From Diphasiastrum complanatum (Eukaryota; Streptophyta; Lycopodiopsida; Lycopodiales; Lycopodiaceae), in contig CM055095.1 of NCBI GenBank assembly GCA_029204225.1, positions 66,675,940 to 66,739,939 on the forward strand: a stretch of 64,000 nt of DNA, in the 5' to 3' direction. Positions 33,500-46,939 of this stretch are shown piece after piece. The notes under the pieces were generated by a model. That model worked only from the letters and a program-made list of their open reading frames with translations, had not been told where the DNA came from and made no database searches. Position 1 is the first letter of the stretch; each line of letters begins with the position of its first letter. Position numbers and translations under genes: made by a program.

Positions 33500-35002
33500 G
33501 CTCTCTGATCCTGTAGATTTACGACACTTCAAGTAGCAAACTTTGTCTTCATCTCCTTGCTTGATGAAGCCCTCGGGTTGCAGCATGTAGATGTCTTCTT
33601 CCAAGAATCCATTTAGGAAAGCATTAGTCACATCAAGTTGGAAAAGCTCCCATTTGAAAGAAGTAGCAAGACAAATGATCATTCTTATAGTGACAAGCTT
33701 AGCAACAGGAGCAAAAGTTTCATCATAATTATGCCTTTAGTTTGCAAAAAACTTTTTGCTACAAGCCTTGCTTTGTACTTATTAATGGATCCATCTTTAT
33801 TGTACTTCAATATATAAATTCACTTACAAGAAAGTGGTTTCTTCCCATATGGAAGATTCACAAGTTCCCAAGTCTGATTTTCTATCAAAGCATCAAACTC
33901 AACTTGCATAACATTTTTCCAAGATTGTGACTTCAAAACAAGATGGCTCTTCAAGCATAGTGGTCAAGAAAGTGTAGGAAGTAAATAGGATGAATGTCTT
34001 CCCTTTGCTTGCTCTTCTCAATACAGGTGAGCCTAGATGGCTCGGCCTTGTCCCTTGTAGACCTCCTTGGCCTTCTCGAATCCTCAGATATCGTCCTCAA
34101 AGTCTTTATCATCTTGAAGCTTCTCCTCGGCCTTTTCAAGATCTTTGACAACATGTGAGTGAGATGAGCTCTCATTCACTTTGGCATAATGAGATTCATC
34201 AAAGAGTACATCCCTACTTACTTTAACTTTCTTATAAATAGGATCATAGATCCTATATCCCTTGCTACAATCACTATAGCCAAGAAAAATGTCGTTAAAT
34301 GAAGTAGCATCTTCTTTCTTCCTTACTTCTAAAGAAATATGGACATAACAAATACATCCAAAGACTTTCAAATCTTTCAAATTTGGCTTTATGCCATACA
34401 AAGCTTCAAATGGTGTGATTTCACCAATGGCATAAAAAATTTGCATATGTAATAGCTTTTTCCCTAAAAAGAAATGGGTAGAGAGGCATCTAATCTCAAA
34501 GCTTTAGCTTATTCACACAAAGATCTATTCTTTCTCTTGGCCACAAGCACAAGTTCATTATCTTGGATTTCATCTCCAATTGAAGCCAATTCTTTGTTCA
34601 AAGATTTGATCCTAAGCACATACTATTGTGCACTCTCTCCACGTCCTTTCATGTTTTGAAGCACTTGATTTCTTAGCATGAGTATCCTTGAAGTGTTATT
34701 GGATTCATAAATGCCTTTTAATGAATTCCAAGCCTCCTTGGCTGAGATACAAGATGACACCTCTTTCAAGAGGTCATTGCTCACATTCATTTTGATGCAA
34801 TGTCAGGCCAATCTAGCCTTTCTCTTTTGTATCTAGCTTGCTCTCGTCCACCAAGAGGTTCATCTTCCTCATCTAGGACAATGTCAAAGAGATCATGGAG
34901 CACCAAAAGTGATTCCATTCTCACTTTCCAAATGGAATAATCAGTGGTAGTGAGACTCTCATTGGCTTCTAGCAAAAATCTACCCATGGATGAGTCAATC
35001 AA
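33500..35002 (-). pseudogene. Copia element H: gag-integrase-RT remnant
   Basis: Read right to left. Gag N-terminus (MGRFLLEANESLTTTDYSIW, start 34989). A decayed gag middle ('LMLRNQVLQNMKG') jumps near 34550 to the integrase C-terminus ('ALRLDASLP') and 34084-34446 ('TPFEALYGIKPNLKDLKVFG'). The connecting region and RT follow to 33530 ('LFQLDVTNAFLNGFLEED', 'MLQPEGFIKQG'). Protease, the integrase core and RNase H are missing. Its gag is close to that of element E at 61914, so both belong to one lineage. Confidence 0.82.
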
Positions 35003-35429
35003 GACAAATTCAATCTAGCTTAATCTAGATGCATTTATGACTACCATCCACATGTGGGAACGGGCTCCACACGTGTGGGATCAAGTTATGTACAAATGAA
35101 CTTAGATCTAAAAGCTAGAATTTGACAATTTCAACACTTCATATCTTGTTGTGATGTACTAATCTCTTTTCTTGCATTCAAATTGCAATGCACGTTGCTT
35201 ATATCATTTGACAAGGTCTTGAGGGAATAGATGTATTTTAAATAATATGAACATGCTCTTCAAAAGTCTGAATATATACAACTATATCATGCAAGAAAAC
35301 TACCACAAAACATTTCAAAATGGATGAAGAACATCATTCATCATTTTTTGGAAGGTTGCAAGTCAAAATGGTAAAGTCAAAAACTCATAGTGGATGTATC
35401 TCATAAAAAGACCTATTTTAGATACATAT

Positions 35430-35660
35430 CTTCTTTGATCATCATATGATGCTTGCCCCTTATCTGAGGTCAAACTTGTTGCAAAATTTTGCACCATTCA
35501 GATGATCCAATAAATCGTCTATCTTGGATAAAGGATATGTATTCTTGATGGTCATTTTATTTTATTTTTTATAATCAACAATGAAGCACAAGTCTCCATA
35601 TTTTTTACCTAGTAAGAGTAAGGGAGATTCACCAGACCATATGTGACCCATCCAAAGATA
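35430..35660 (-). pseudogene. Ty3/gypsy reverse transcriptase relic
   Basis: The minus strand reads 'KKYGDLCFIVDYK', stops, then '[20 protein letters not shown]' and '[10 protein letters not shown]'. This is the gypsy RT block normally seen as 'DYRALNK-TIKN-YPLP-IDDLLDQL-GA--FSKIDL-SGYHQ'. It is the only gypsy-type signal in the window. Confidence 0.7.
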
Positions 35661-37629
35661 ATTTTAAGGTTCTTGAGGAAATTCATCCTCTTCCTTTTGG
35701 CTTATATAGTATAAGAATAGTAGTGCATGATAGCTATTGGAAAGTGGTTCTACTTGATTGTCTACACCCCTAGAGGGAGAAATCCCACTATAATTTTGTC
35801 TAATCCTCCTAAAGACTATCCTAGGAAGAGAATCCTTTATGCTAAAATTATTACGAGGATTGCATTAGATATATTGAATGCAAAATTGCATACATTATCA
35901 ATCACAAAATCATCAATGAAGATAACATCTCCAAACAAGCAAAGAAAAGCATGATACTTAAAACTTCTTGAGCATTTTACAGAAGAAGCATCAAGCATAT
36001 TTACATTGCATGTTACTTTAATCAACAAGTCGTTATGCAATAAAATTAGACTATGAGTGACATAATCTTTCTTTAACAACTGCTTTTTACTAAACCAATC
36101 TTTGTTCAACATTAGAAACTTGTGGCATGTTAAGATACACTTCGCTAATGACACAAGATGAGTCATTTGCACAGCATGTGCATAAAGCCTGGAATGCACA
36201 GAAACATCACTTTTGAGTGAAAAATGTGAGTATCACTTACAAGATTATGTTGATAGTTAAAACACTCAAATCATCACTAGGGCCAAAGAAGTTACTAAAT
36301 CAAGATGGGACGATATACATGTTTTGGAAAAATTGAACACCAACAAGAGTGTTGCCCTTTGTCTATGCAACGATTTTGAGGTGAGCATAACCAAGAACAA
36401 TTAAATAAGGTTAATCCTCATGCAATATCAAACAATATCCTCAAAAGTACAAGTTGATGAATTCGAGAAATATACATATGATTGGGTTGAAGCGGTTATG
36501 GAAAGTGCTCCATTCTAATTAGTAGTGCACAACAACATCGGAACTTATCACACTATTGGCTTTTGATCAAGTCACAAGCCTTGAGGGAAGACCTAGTATA
36601 ACATGGGGGCCATCCACAACATCATATCCCACCAACACAACAATTGAGACACAAAAACCTATACCAACCCATTTTGAACTACCCACACCACAAGATTTTT
36701 ATCTAATGAAGAAGATTTTTCATCTCATCGAAGCTCATTGAGATGAATAAATGCACAATTTCACACTTTTTCAAGCTCATTGAAGATGATAAGGTGATCA
36801 CGGTGTTAACCATCAATGACTTCCAAAATTCCTTTCATACCTTTATGTTTCTCAAAGTCTATCTTCCATAACATGTCCCTGCCTCTCCCTACATTTGAAA
36901 TAGCCTAACAAGAGCATGATGGGCAACAAAGCCATCTAATCATATATTAGGATTTATGGAAAGTTTCCTCAGAGCGAATTACAACAAATAATAAAGTTCA
37001 TTTTATATTGAAGTATAAATAAGATTCTTTTCTAATCAGTTGCAGCATGTCATTGTAATTTCTTGAGGAATGCAAAACTATGCAGCTTCAATGCACTTAA
37101 AAATATATAAAAAGCCTTGTAAATCCTATTGCCACAAGGTGGTGCTTGATAGCATTGCCAAGCACACATGACCCGACACGAGACATGTAAAAACATATAA
37201 TGGCAAATATTCACAATTGGCATGGAGACTTTTGGAGCAAATTCATCTTACCCAAGGTCAAGAAAAAAGCAACAACTCCAAAGGATTTGACTTAGTGCCC
37301 AAGCAAACTACCAAATTATAGAGGAGTTTGTATATTGTACCTCATGATTTTGAAATAAATTCAGAGGATGCACTCTATTCTGTTCATATGTTGACACTCC
37401 GAGAGTACGAATTTGTTCATATGTTGACAGTACCAAGTTCATTATTGTATCTTGTGCTTTCGAGTTGGGTTTATCACCACCAAGCTTCTACAATTCAAGT
37501 TATTGCTGATTTTCCACCCTTTATTTCTTACAGCATAGTGTTTCCTCAAGTCCTGTATTTCCCATCGTGTTGGTAATACAAAGGCTATCTGTAAAAAGAG
37601 TGCTTGTAGATCAAAACCTCTGGCCTGTC
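35661..37629. other. No supported gene
   Basis: Fragments of open frame occur (for example 35837-36199 minus, Leu/Val-rich), but none shows a domain I recognise. This is probably decayed transposon DNA followed by the 3' flank of the carbonic-anhydrase-like gene. Confidence 0.4.
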
Positions 37630-39553
37630 TTAAAAGGCACTCACAGACACTTTTCTTTCATTCAGAGCCTGTACAGGTCGACTATTGGATCCCTGCACAC
37701 AAATTATGAAAGTTGATCTGATAAGTTGCCTTATTCAGTCCAAAACAACCTCTATAGAGCGATTTAGAAGAGCAAGTGCTTACCTCTAAGGCAACTCTAA
37801 ACAATGCCAACTGAATAGGAGACACTTTGTATATCTGTAAAGCAGAGCAGATAGCCAGCCTATTAACATGAATGATAAGTGTTCGGATTTTTGTAGGCCA
37901 AAACAAAGGGTAGAACATGGTAAGAAATGTTCTCGGAGAGAGATGGAGAGCTTACCGTGCTGACAATAGTCCATATAACACCTTCAGTACAAGGGGGAGT
38001 GGTCAAAGATCCCCCATATTGGTAGTAATGGTGTGTATCTGTAGGTTTGGAATAGATATTGACAGGGACGCCAGCCAATGCCTGGTTCTTTTTTAGTTTT
38101 CCAAGTTGCGATGTTACCTGCAAAAGGGTGCGGACCCAATGAGTTCCTTACAGTGAGTGGCTGGAATACTTAGCCAAAGAGCCCATTATTCAACACTCTG
38201 AAGCAATCCAGCACACAGTTTTCCCTTTTTATACCACTATAATACATGAATGCCAGTCAGATTTAGATGAGCACCTGTTCCAACACCGGGTTCTCTGCTT
38301 CGCCATATTCAAAAACAGCTACAATAATCGCATTAGCACCCTCCGGAGAAACGTGGAAAACTTGCATTTCCAAGGGGAATCTGAGCATAAACCGGAAAAT
38401 CAGTTTCACCAACACTGCCAAATTAGCAGGTAACACTGACCTGCCACTTTATATTGCACAGTTCATGACCACGAAGTTAATCATCTTAGCAATATCAGTT
38501 CAAACGAATCGCAAATGAATATGAAAAGAAGAAGTCTGATTAACGTACTCAACTCCATTGATAGTATGCTCGCTAGGGGAGTGGAAGTCAACATAAGCTA
38601 GGCTATAATTCACCCCTTTGATGATTAAGCTTCCTCCTCCTCGAATAACCTAAACAGATAACGTTGGGCTTTCATGAGAGAGCTCGAAACAATTGACATC
38701 ATCACTCAGCACAGTTCATTTAACAATTTCCAAAAGGGCAATAAAATATCACAGAGTGTAAAACACAACTTGAAAGAACAAGCTTTAAGCAACAATGGCT
38801 TTAGCCTTGAGATGGCGGCAGAAATAGCAGTCGCCGTGCCCTGAGAAGCTTACTTTGATTGTCCGACCATCGTTGGTAATTGTAGCATTGCTATACTCTG
38901 GAGCATTATCATATGTTAATGGCAGCATTCCCAGCTCCAAATCCTCCTCGAGCTCATACTTGTGAACATCAATGGGTGACTGCATTCTTCCACTTTTGCA
39001 TACAGCCCACCTAGGATCAAGATCAGCCCAGTGATCTGGTCCCTCGCTACTTTCGGAACAACTGTAGCTCCAATTGTCACCTAATGCCACAAACGCATCA
39101 TATTACTGTCAGAAAATAAAAGAAACCAAAAATGCACTTCGAAAGGTGATATATGCCTGAATACCGAGAAAAAAAACTATTACTACAAGTTAAAAAAGCA
39201 CACGCAGTTTTGAGGCAAGTGAAACTGAAGCGCAGAAATATAACACGATTTGAAAAGGATATGGCCATTCCGATTTCACAATGTGAAAATTCCTTACTTG
39301 CTAGATGACTTGAAGCTTCGTTGTAAAGGTCTGTAACACTTTTCAGATGGGTTTCATCCTGCATGCATTATTGGTTGCAATTTCAACTCACTGAGTAGAA
39401 TTTAAGCTAACCAGGTAATTGATAAACTTTAGATGAAATGTTTGATGGAATGTTTACAGTACCATGCAATACCTGTTGTGCAGAACTCCATCCCAAGCTC
39501 CACAAGAAGAAGCAATGATATAACACAAAGGCCCTTCTACAGGACACCATCAT
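37630..39553 (-). CDS. Alpha-carbonic-anhydrase-like secreted protein lacking two zinc ligands
   Basis: Eight exons join in frame to 283 codons plus stop: 39553-39473, 39358-39298, 39080-38854, 38649-38549, 38380-38275, 38117-37956, 37834-37784 and 37692-37630, all GT-AG. Exon 1 encodes a signal peptide (basic start, FVLYHCFFLWSLGW, then SSAQQ), so the protein enters the secretory pathway. Family marks are DNWSYS, 'QSPIDVHKYE', HSPSEHT, 'GSLTTPPCTEGVIWTI' and 'RPVQALNERK', with the paired cysteines kept. In the usual LHWHSPSEHT block the text is VDFHSPSEHT, and LELHLVH is LEMQVFH. Zinc ligands His94 and His119 (human CA II numbering) are Asp and Gln; only His96 remains. CO2 hydration is therefore unlikely, and a binding or structural role is possible. 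There are no internal stops. Confidence 0.9.
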
Positions 39554-39846
39554 TGCTCTAATAACACTCACTTGCGTTTGAGCAGGAACAGAAATTTGTT
39601 TGCAAATGTATATTAGCCTTTCAAAGCAAAAATGAACCCATGCGTTTAGAGAGACAAAGTAGCAATGATCCCAAGACAATTTTGTGCTAAATCAAGAAGA
39701 AAATAGCAGCAGCAGCAGCTGTGAAAGCAACAAGCTTTTTCACAAAGAAGGAATCACGAGTCTCTCGTGAGTTGATTTTTATTCTTTATCTCTTTGAAAG
39801 GTTTCACATGTAAGAGTCAATCTATAATTTAGTTGCAACCATATAC

Positions 39847-40245
39847 TTGTGGGGCGTTAACATTCTTGATGTTAATGACAATGTTGATGACACTTTGGAT
39901 GGTGATGGTGAAGAAGCATCTTCAAGTCAAAAGCCAAGGAGTACATCAAGGCTCAGGCAAAAACCTTCAAGGCCCACATATGATGAGAATGGTAAGCAAG
40001 TGGAAGTTACTCATTTTGCATTACTCACATATTTTGGTGAATCTTCTTGTGTAAATGAGGCTATGCAAATGGATGGTGGTTTTCATGGATGGAAGAAATT
40101 AATGGATCTGGAAAAGATTTTTTTTTTCTATGGCTTTTATGGTCATGTGGAAGATCAAGAGATTGATCTTGAAGGGCTTCAACAACACAAAAAAAAAAGG
40201 TGGCAATTTGGAGCTAGTCAAGAGCATCAAAGAGAAGTCGAATGA
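39847..40245 (+). pseudogene. Copia connecting-region remnant
   Basis: An acidic, Ser-rich start is followed by 'RPTYDENGKQVEVTHFALLT' and YFGESSCVNEAMQ, the segment between integrase and RT in copia polyproteins ('FALLT--GEP---EA'). RT proper is not reached. Copia A is inserted downstream at 40605, so this is an older relic. Confidence 0.55.
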
Positions 40246-40604
40246 CAAAGATGGTTTGGATCTATTTTGCAGGTGTAGCAATTTCAAGTGAATGTGTGCA
40301 AAATTGTCAAAATATGGTGAAACTAGTTACATTGTTTTGCATTATTTTAATGTTAAAGTTGTACTAGAATTCTTGGCTATTTTTGCTTATGGAAATGAAA
40401 CTAAGGGAGGCTCATTATATCACTCTTTCATGGCTAAGTTCTCAAGTATTGAGTATATCTATGGCAATGGATGCTCATTCATGAATTTTCATGGTGGAGA
40501 CATATCAAGGAAGGACAAAGATGGAGGAGACATGCAAGCATTGGTTGATTACTCACATTTATTGTTTGGTTGTTGTTATTTTCTAGATAGTTCAAAGTTG
40601 GAAG

Positions 40605-40936
40605 TGTTAGCCGAGTTTCTCTTACAATTCATGACTTTCCGCTTTTAGTAGTGTTTTCAAGTCTTTTGCTGCTTATATAATAGTGTGCATGAGTGCCAGA
40701 GCTTAACGGCACACGTAGTGTAAAGTTGGGACACACATCCTATAATGGAGACCGAACTGCCATGCAATGGTACCACACAAAAAATAGACTACGTATATAT
40801 ACCCTTAAGTCTCTTTTGTTAATACAGTTCAAAAGTGTTCTCTTGGGTTGGTGTGTGATCTCTCTTTCTTGCTTATCTAATTGATGATAGATTGCTTGCA
40901 AATTAGCTAACTATACTGCAAGTAAGATCCTTGACA
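40605..40936 (+). repeat. Element A 5' LTR
   Basis: It shares 'cttaacggcacacgtagtgtaaag' and 'gattgcttgcaaat.agctaactatactg' with the 3' copy and contains a TATA-like 'acgtatatatacc' near 40791. The primer site follows with no spacer. Confidence 0.85.
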
Positions 40937-41022
40937 TGGTATCAGAGTCTGGGAGAGGAGCAATTTGGGGTTAGCTGAAAGCCGAATTCTGGGAGAGTTC
41001 GAGGAACCGTTTTGCATGTGCA

Positions 41023-41558
41023 TGTCATGTGCCAAATCTAAGCAAATAGCAATTACAATGGAAGTAAAGCTAAGAGCAAGAAAAGTACAAAGCATTCAAG
41101 ATAGCATATCCATAGAAAGCTAGAAACAATGAGATCTCAATGGAATCACATTAGCAATGAAAGAAAGAGTACAATCAATGTAAATGAGCATGGATTCATG
41201 TAGATAGGGCACATGAGACCTAGCAATGGAAATCCCTATGGCTCACATTCACAAGGAAGCTAGAAGCTCTCACTTGCAAATGAGCCAAAAGATCCACAAA
41301 TTGATGTCTCTTGCCCAGTTATAGACAATGCTCTTACTTAACTTAACATAACTATCTTGAAAGATAGTTAACCCTTGTTAAGTATTATTTAGTCTACATT
41401 GGGCCTTAAGTGGCCTATTATCCTTATTTATTACTTTGGAAGGGCCTAAAGAGGGAACAGCCTTGTTCTTAAGGCTAATAGCTCATTTTGGGCTTACAAA
41501 GCTTACAATGGATATTCTGATGCATTGATAAGCATATATGTACTAAAAGTACATGACA
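41023..41558 (-). repeat. Element B 3' LTR (left copy)
   Basis: It starts TGTCATGTGCC and ends GTACATGACA, giving TGTCATG/CATGACA terminal inverted repeats. Its partner is 46940-47475. Confidence 0.9.
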
Positions 41559-42341
41559 CTCCCCTTAAACATTTTTGTCCTCAAAAATGAAGACTCTTGT
41601 TTGATCAGCTTGATCGCCTCGGTTAAGTAGTTATGATGGAGGATGTGTCATCGTAGAAAAATTACTGCTTCATTACAGATCCATAGTTGTCGAATTGAAT
41701 CCATTTTGCTAGCTTCATACTGTAATCCTTGTTCCCATGAAGAAGAAAAGATGGCCGAATAAGAGATGGATGAAACACCATATTGCTTTTTGACAGTCAA
41801 ATCACAATATCCTCGTTTGTCTGCTTCTTCGACATCGTAAGGTAGTCACTTTGTTGTTCAATCCAAATGCTTCAATGATAACCATAAGCCTTGCATCTGA
41901 ACTGTGAAGATCCTGCATGAAGAAATTATTGGCATAATCAATCCACAACTTAGGGACTAATATGCTTTGATTGATCATCTATGAAAATGATAAATGATAT
42001 TCTGAATGGACATTCATTTCCAAGAATATTGAGTGAATGAGATGCTTGCAAAGAGTAATGATATCCCTTTCACTCAAAGTCTCTACGAAAAATCTTTCGT
42101 AGGTTAGATCAACACGTTCAAAAATATTGATATTTCGAATATTTTGAACCACAAATTGGAAAGTGTGATATAATGGATCTTTGATTGTTTGTCCCATCTC
42201 ATAGCTAGGACAATTTCCAGTTTGTATAATACAAGTTTCATCACATTTCGTTGTGCACTCTATACTGAATGTGAAACATTCATACAGATCAGTTGTATCC
42301 TTGTCTGTTTATCCCATTTCACAAGATGTTTTAGACAAGTT

Positions 42342-43162
42342 TGTGAAAAATGCAAAAATAAGCTTGGTAGAGGACAAAAATCTTGTATATAGATAAACAC
42401 ACATTTGTGGAGCCTGTTCCCATTGTGAAAATAGTGTACTTGTCATGTACCATAATCATATAGGATTTAATTCAAGTTCTAGTGGCTAAAAAGGCCAAAA
42501 ACTAGTTTTCTAGACATATGACACATGTCATCAATCTATTGCTTGCATGAGCCACATACTTTGGTTAGGTGTCACATCCCATGTGTAGAGGACAGCTCAC
42601 ATGTGTGGAATAAGCTGAAGTAGACAAATTTTGACTTCTAGAAGATTTTCAAGTAGATCTCCATATAGAAGGAAAATGGACCAAAAGTGCTCAAAATAGA
42701 AGGTTTTGTCCAAGTGTCAATTTTGCATGATGAATCATCATATGACAAAGCAACTTCACACATGTGGGATCAAAGGGATGATCAGTACCACGAGCTCCCA
42801 CTTATTGTATATATAGAGCCACATTTGGCCATAATCAGTGTGAGACACCAATCTTGGTTTTGGAAGCAATTTTGAGTGATTCTCTCCATTTGTCTACATT
42901 TGTTTTGATTGTTTTGAGGTTCTATCAATGTGTACTTGATTTTCAGGTTGGAGTCCGTACCCTGACAGGGTTTCACACGTGTGAAACCAGCAAGTACATT
43001 TACCTTCAATAAATGATTGTTCTTGTTTGGATTTCATGTCTAGAATTGATCTAGATTGATCTTAATCTTATGTAGATTGATAGATCAAGTAAATCTAACA
43101 TCCAATCCCTCTTGAGGATCAGATTAGGATCCACTCTTGGTCCTTTTTGTACTTTTTGCACA
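42342..43162 (-). repeat. Solo LTR of family C inside element B
   Basis: An 821-bp copy of the C LTR runs TGTGAAAAATGC to TTTTTGCACA, inverted relative to 5409-6229. No C interior or second LTR is present. AGTT flanks both sides (42338-42341 and 43163-43166), part of a probable target duplication. Recombination between two LTRs would leave exactly this. Confidence 0.82.
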
Positions 43163-43290
43163 AGTTTTTTGGTTGAATGTGATGTGATAATTTTGGTGAT
43201 CTCAAGGAAGATAGAGTCCTTGAGTGATTTTCCCCATTGACAACTTCTTTGCCTGAATTGGCCCTTGTACTGCTCAATTGAAGATCAATA

Positions 43291-44775
43291 TTAAAAACAA
43301 AAGTAGTCCTCATAATCCTCCGCATCATGTTTGTTGTCCTCAGTTGATTTTCGATGTCCTTGCATTGACATTGTATTTACAATTGGAATTTTTTGGGTCG
43401 ATTCAAACTGGTAATTACATTTATGTTGCTGATCTTGTGTACATTCTATAGCAGTGCATAGATGTTGATTGTCCATTTCCTGTGAATTCAATGGGGAATC
43501 AAGAGCTATTGATGAAGTTGGCTGATCCATCTGTTGAATAGGCTTTTCAATCATTGGTAACTGTTTTTCCTCGTCAAATTGCACTTCTGGTTCATCCTCT
43601 GATGATGTTGATGAAGAATCATCAGATTCGCTTGAATTCATTTCCTGCATTGGATCTCCCATACCAGACATTTCCTCTTGATCACTACCATTTTGATTCC
43701 CAAGACATGATTGTAGCAAGTTCCCAATGTTGACTGTTCCTTCTGGAACAGTATCAATGTGTTCTCCTTGATTTGAGTCGTAATTTTCTCTATCAGATTG
43801 TTCATCATCCTCAAAATGTTGAATCCTTGAAGCTTCACCTCTTTCTTGGACATTTTGATGAACATTAGTTGGCACACCTTTGGCTGCTATAGATTGTTGT
43901 GCTCGTTGTTCCAACGTTCTTCTATCATTTCTAAGTCCAACCAGATATCTAGTATGACTCTGTAATACCTGTTTTTCCTTGTCCATGTCAATTCTCTGGA
44001 CATCTTGAAAAGGTGTTACATTTTGTGATGGAGATTGTAGCTGGAATGAAGTAGATGGCTCGTTACATCTTTGATCAGCTCCCACAATTTTGTCTTGCCC
44101 ACCAGCTAGGCTAACAAACAATCTTGTCCATTTTACCTCATCATCTTGCCGATTCTGTTTCCTTACTTGCCGATCTTGTCTCATTTCTTGCAACATTCCA
44201 ACTATCAGATCTTGTGTGGCCTATAGTTTACCTAGTACATTTTCTTATTGGTTCAAAACCTGCAGATCTTCCATCACTTCTTCAGTAGGGCTCAATTGTC
44301 CAGTGAACAATAGTAATGATGAACCACAATGTGTATGAGGAGTGGCATTATTGATTGTGCTATTCTGTACGCAATGTTGTACAGGAGATGACGATTGTTC
44401 AAGTTGGCATGTAGAACTCATGTACCACAGTGCGTGCTCATCACCTTGTGAATTGCGATAATGTTTTGATTGTCGTGAATATAGCTCGTCATCACTATCA
44501 CTACTATAAAAACCACCATCAATGCCAGATTGATTTGACTGGTGTACCTCATGGTTTTTATTTTGGTCAGAATAGTTTTCATCATCACTCAAACAGTCTC
44601 CATATGAGTCGTGTTGCTCATATTGATCTGAATTATTGTCATTGTGCCCCCCATACTGATAATATTTATCTGAAATACCATCATTTTGTTCCTTGTACTA
44701 ATAATCACAATATGATTGGTCATCACATTCAGATTGATTATCAAATTCCACCTCATAATCAGAATCAAAATCCAT
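43291..44775 (-). pseudogene. Element B acidic gag-like frame, broken
   Basis: It is read from ATG 44775 (MDFDSDYEVEFDNQSECDDQ). It is rich in Asp, Ser, Gln and Asn, with in-frame stops near 44699 and 44250, then a 301-residue open part (44196-43291) starting MLQEMRQDRQVRKQNRQ. No zinc knuckle, protease or polymerase motif was seen. Position and direction match a gag-like frame of element B, but I do not recognise the family. Confidence 0.45.
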
Positions 44776-45414
44776 TTTGACAAATCAAAGGAGAATATGA
44801 GTCTGTAAATTTATAAAGACCCTTATAAAAAAAATTGCGAAGTTAGATTTTTGCAAAAAAAATAAGATCTTGACAGTTTCTCCACCCACTTAAAAATCAG
44901 AGATCTACGATGAGTAAAATTGAGAATGGCAAAACCTTGAAGTTCATATGAAACTGAGGACTTTTTTTCTTTTTACAGCATCGAATTCTGAACTCAAACT
45001 GAAAAGATATGGAACTTCAAAAATAACTAATAAAAAATACGTAAAATCTGACTCAAGAAAAGGGGTCTTAAATTAAATTTGAAAAGTAATAATGATACAA
45101 TCAGGCTCATCTTTTTGATCACTTTTCGTTTTTATAGCACTGAGATCTGAGCTCAAACAAAGAAGTTATGGGCGCTCAAAGAATGAGAAGGAAAAAACGG
45201 GCATTCAACTTAGGAAAAGGGGTTGTAAAAATTTTACAAACTGGATTGTATAAACCTTGAGATCCATGAATTGTTTTGGTGCTAGAGAGAAATTGCAAGA
45301 ACCGTAGGAGATTAAGAAGTTTTACGATAAAAATTTTAACGGCTGTCTATATGGTGCATTTGGGTGCTCGTGAAGGATTGTGGGCAACCCTAAAAAAAAA
45401 ATTTCAGCAGCGAA

Positions 45415-45740
45415 TAGGTAGAGAGAGAAAAGAGGTAACGAATAGGGGTAGAGCAGGTAATCGAAGGAGAGAGAGGTAGAGAGAGAAAATCTTAACCGAC
45501 GCACTTAGAGAGAGGAAATCTCAACCGATGCACTCGTAGAGAGAGAGAAAAAGGGGTAGAGAGAGAAGATCTCAACAGATGGCTTCGTAGAGAGAGAAGG
45601 GATGTAGCCGACGTCTCTACGGTAACCGACGTTTCCTCAACCGATGGCTTCGTAGAGACAGAAGGGATGGCTTCGTAGAGACAGAAGGGAGGTGACCGAC
45701 GTGGGGGGTAGAGAGAGAGCGAAGGTGATCGAAGGAGAGA
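45415..45740. repeat. Degenerate purine-rich repeat in element B leader
   Basis: Imperfect units around 'gatggcttcgtagagagaga(a)gggatg..accgacgt' are repeated about six times. The stretch is dominated by GAGAGA and has no coding frame. Confidence 0.6.
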
Positions 45741-46939
45741 GAGGGAATGTAAGCGAAGTGAAGGAATTCTTTGAGGAATCAGATCGCGATGGTGAGAGTG
45801 AGCAATCTGTCTGCAAGCAGACCAAAATTGTAGACTTCTTTTCTTTCTCAGAGGACATCCACGTTTAGATTTGAATCGAGAAGGGAGTGGATCTCAGATC
45901 ACTTACGTGACATTCAGAAATTATGAAAATTGTCATCAGCGAGCGGGTGGTCGGAATTGTTCGAATGCTGAGCAGGAGCTGTTTCTTGTTCATTGATGCA
46001 GAGTGGCTCCAACCCGAGCTTGCAGGACAACACTGCCAATTACAACGGGCGATGCAGTTGTAGATTCTGCTTGAACCACTTGGATCCTTGCTGCCGCGGC
46101 CTAGATCCGTGAATTGAAAGTTCATGTTTGATCTAAATAGTGCTTTTAATCATAACACATTACATGAGAGCCAAACCATCAAAACGATTGGCGATACTAT
46201 CGTATACTCCAAATATGCTGGAACTGAAAAAATGCGTGAAGGAGGAGGAGAGAGAGGGAGCGAGAGAATAAGGGTTAGGTTAGGTCGCGTAGGTTAGGGC
46301 TGTAGGTAGGTAGGGTTAGATTTGGTTTGGTTTTTTTTTTTTAAATCAAACTTCAAATTGAAGAAATCCAAAAAAATTTACAACGGACATGAAACTTCAG
46401 AATTGAAAACTGAAGTGATTCTCTCTCACTTGGAAAGAATCCACCAAAAAAAAATTCGAAGAAAGAAAACTAACAAAACTAGAGCTACAAATCAAGATTT
46501 GTCATGACTTTTTGGATACTAATCCAAATGACCTGCCATATAGATCAGATCAAAGCTAATAGAATGCTCTAAAATTCTATGAAAGAACCTAGAAATAAAA
46601 ACTCAGATCAAATCTGAAAAATTCAAATCAAGTGAAGACAAAATTCTAGTCACCTATTTTGATAGCTTTTGGAAAAAGTGCAATAACTTTTGCAACTCTT
46701 ATCCAAATGGCTTGAAAATTAGTGCAAATGAAAGCTGAAACAAAGCTCTACAAAGGTTTGGAATCAAATTAGAAATAAAAAACAAAATTGAATGTCAAAA
46801 ATTCATCTGAACAGAACTGAAAAATTCAATGTTAAAAATATAACATAAAGAAAGCTACAAAAACAATAAACTCATCAAATCTAATGGAATCCTCATAGAA
46901 TCATCATGAATCATGGATCTATGCTCTGATACCAAGAAA

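Noticed and set aside
37328-37576. 82-residue frame downstream of the carbonic-anhydrase-like gene
   Set aside because: No family resemblance. It lies in the 3' flank and has unremarkable composition.
40292-40648. 118-residue frame before copia A
   Set aside because: It runs into the element A LTR at 40605 and shows no domain. Probably decayed copia DNA.
45276-45479. Arg/Glu-rich frame
   Set aside because: Product of the GAGAGA-rich leader repeat of element B.
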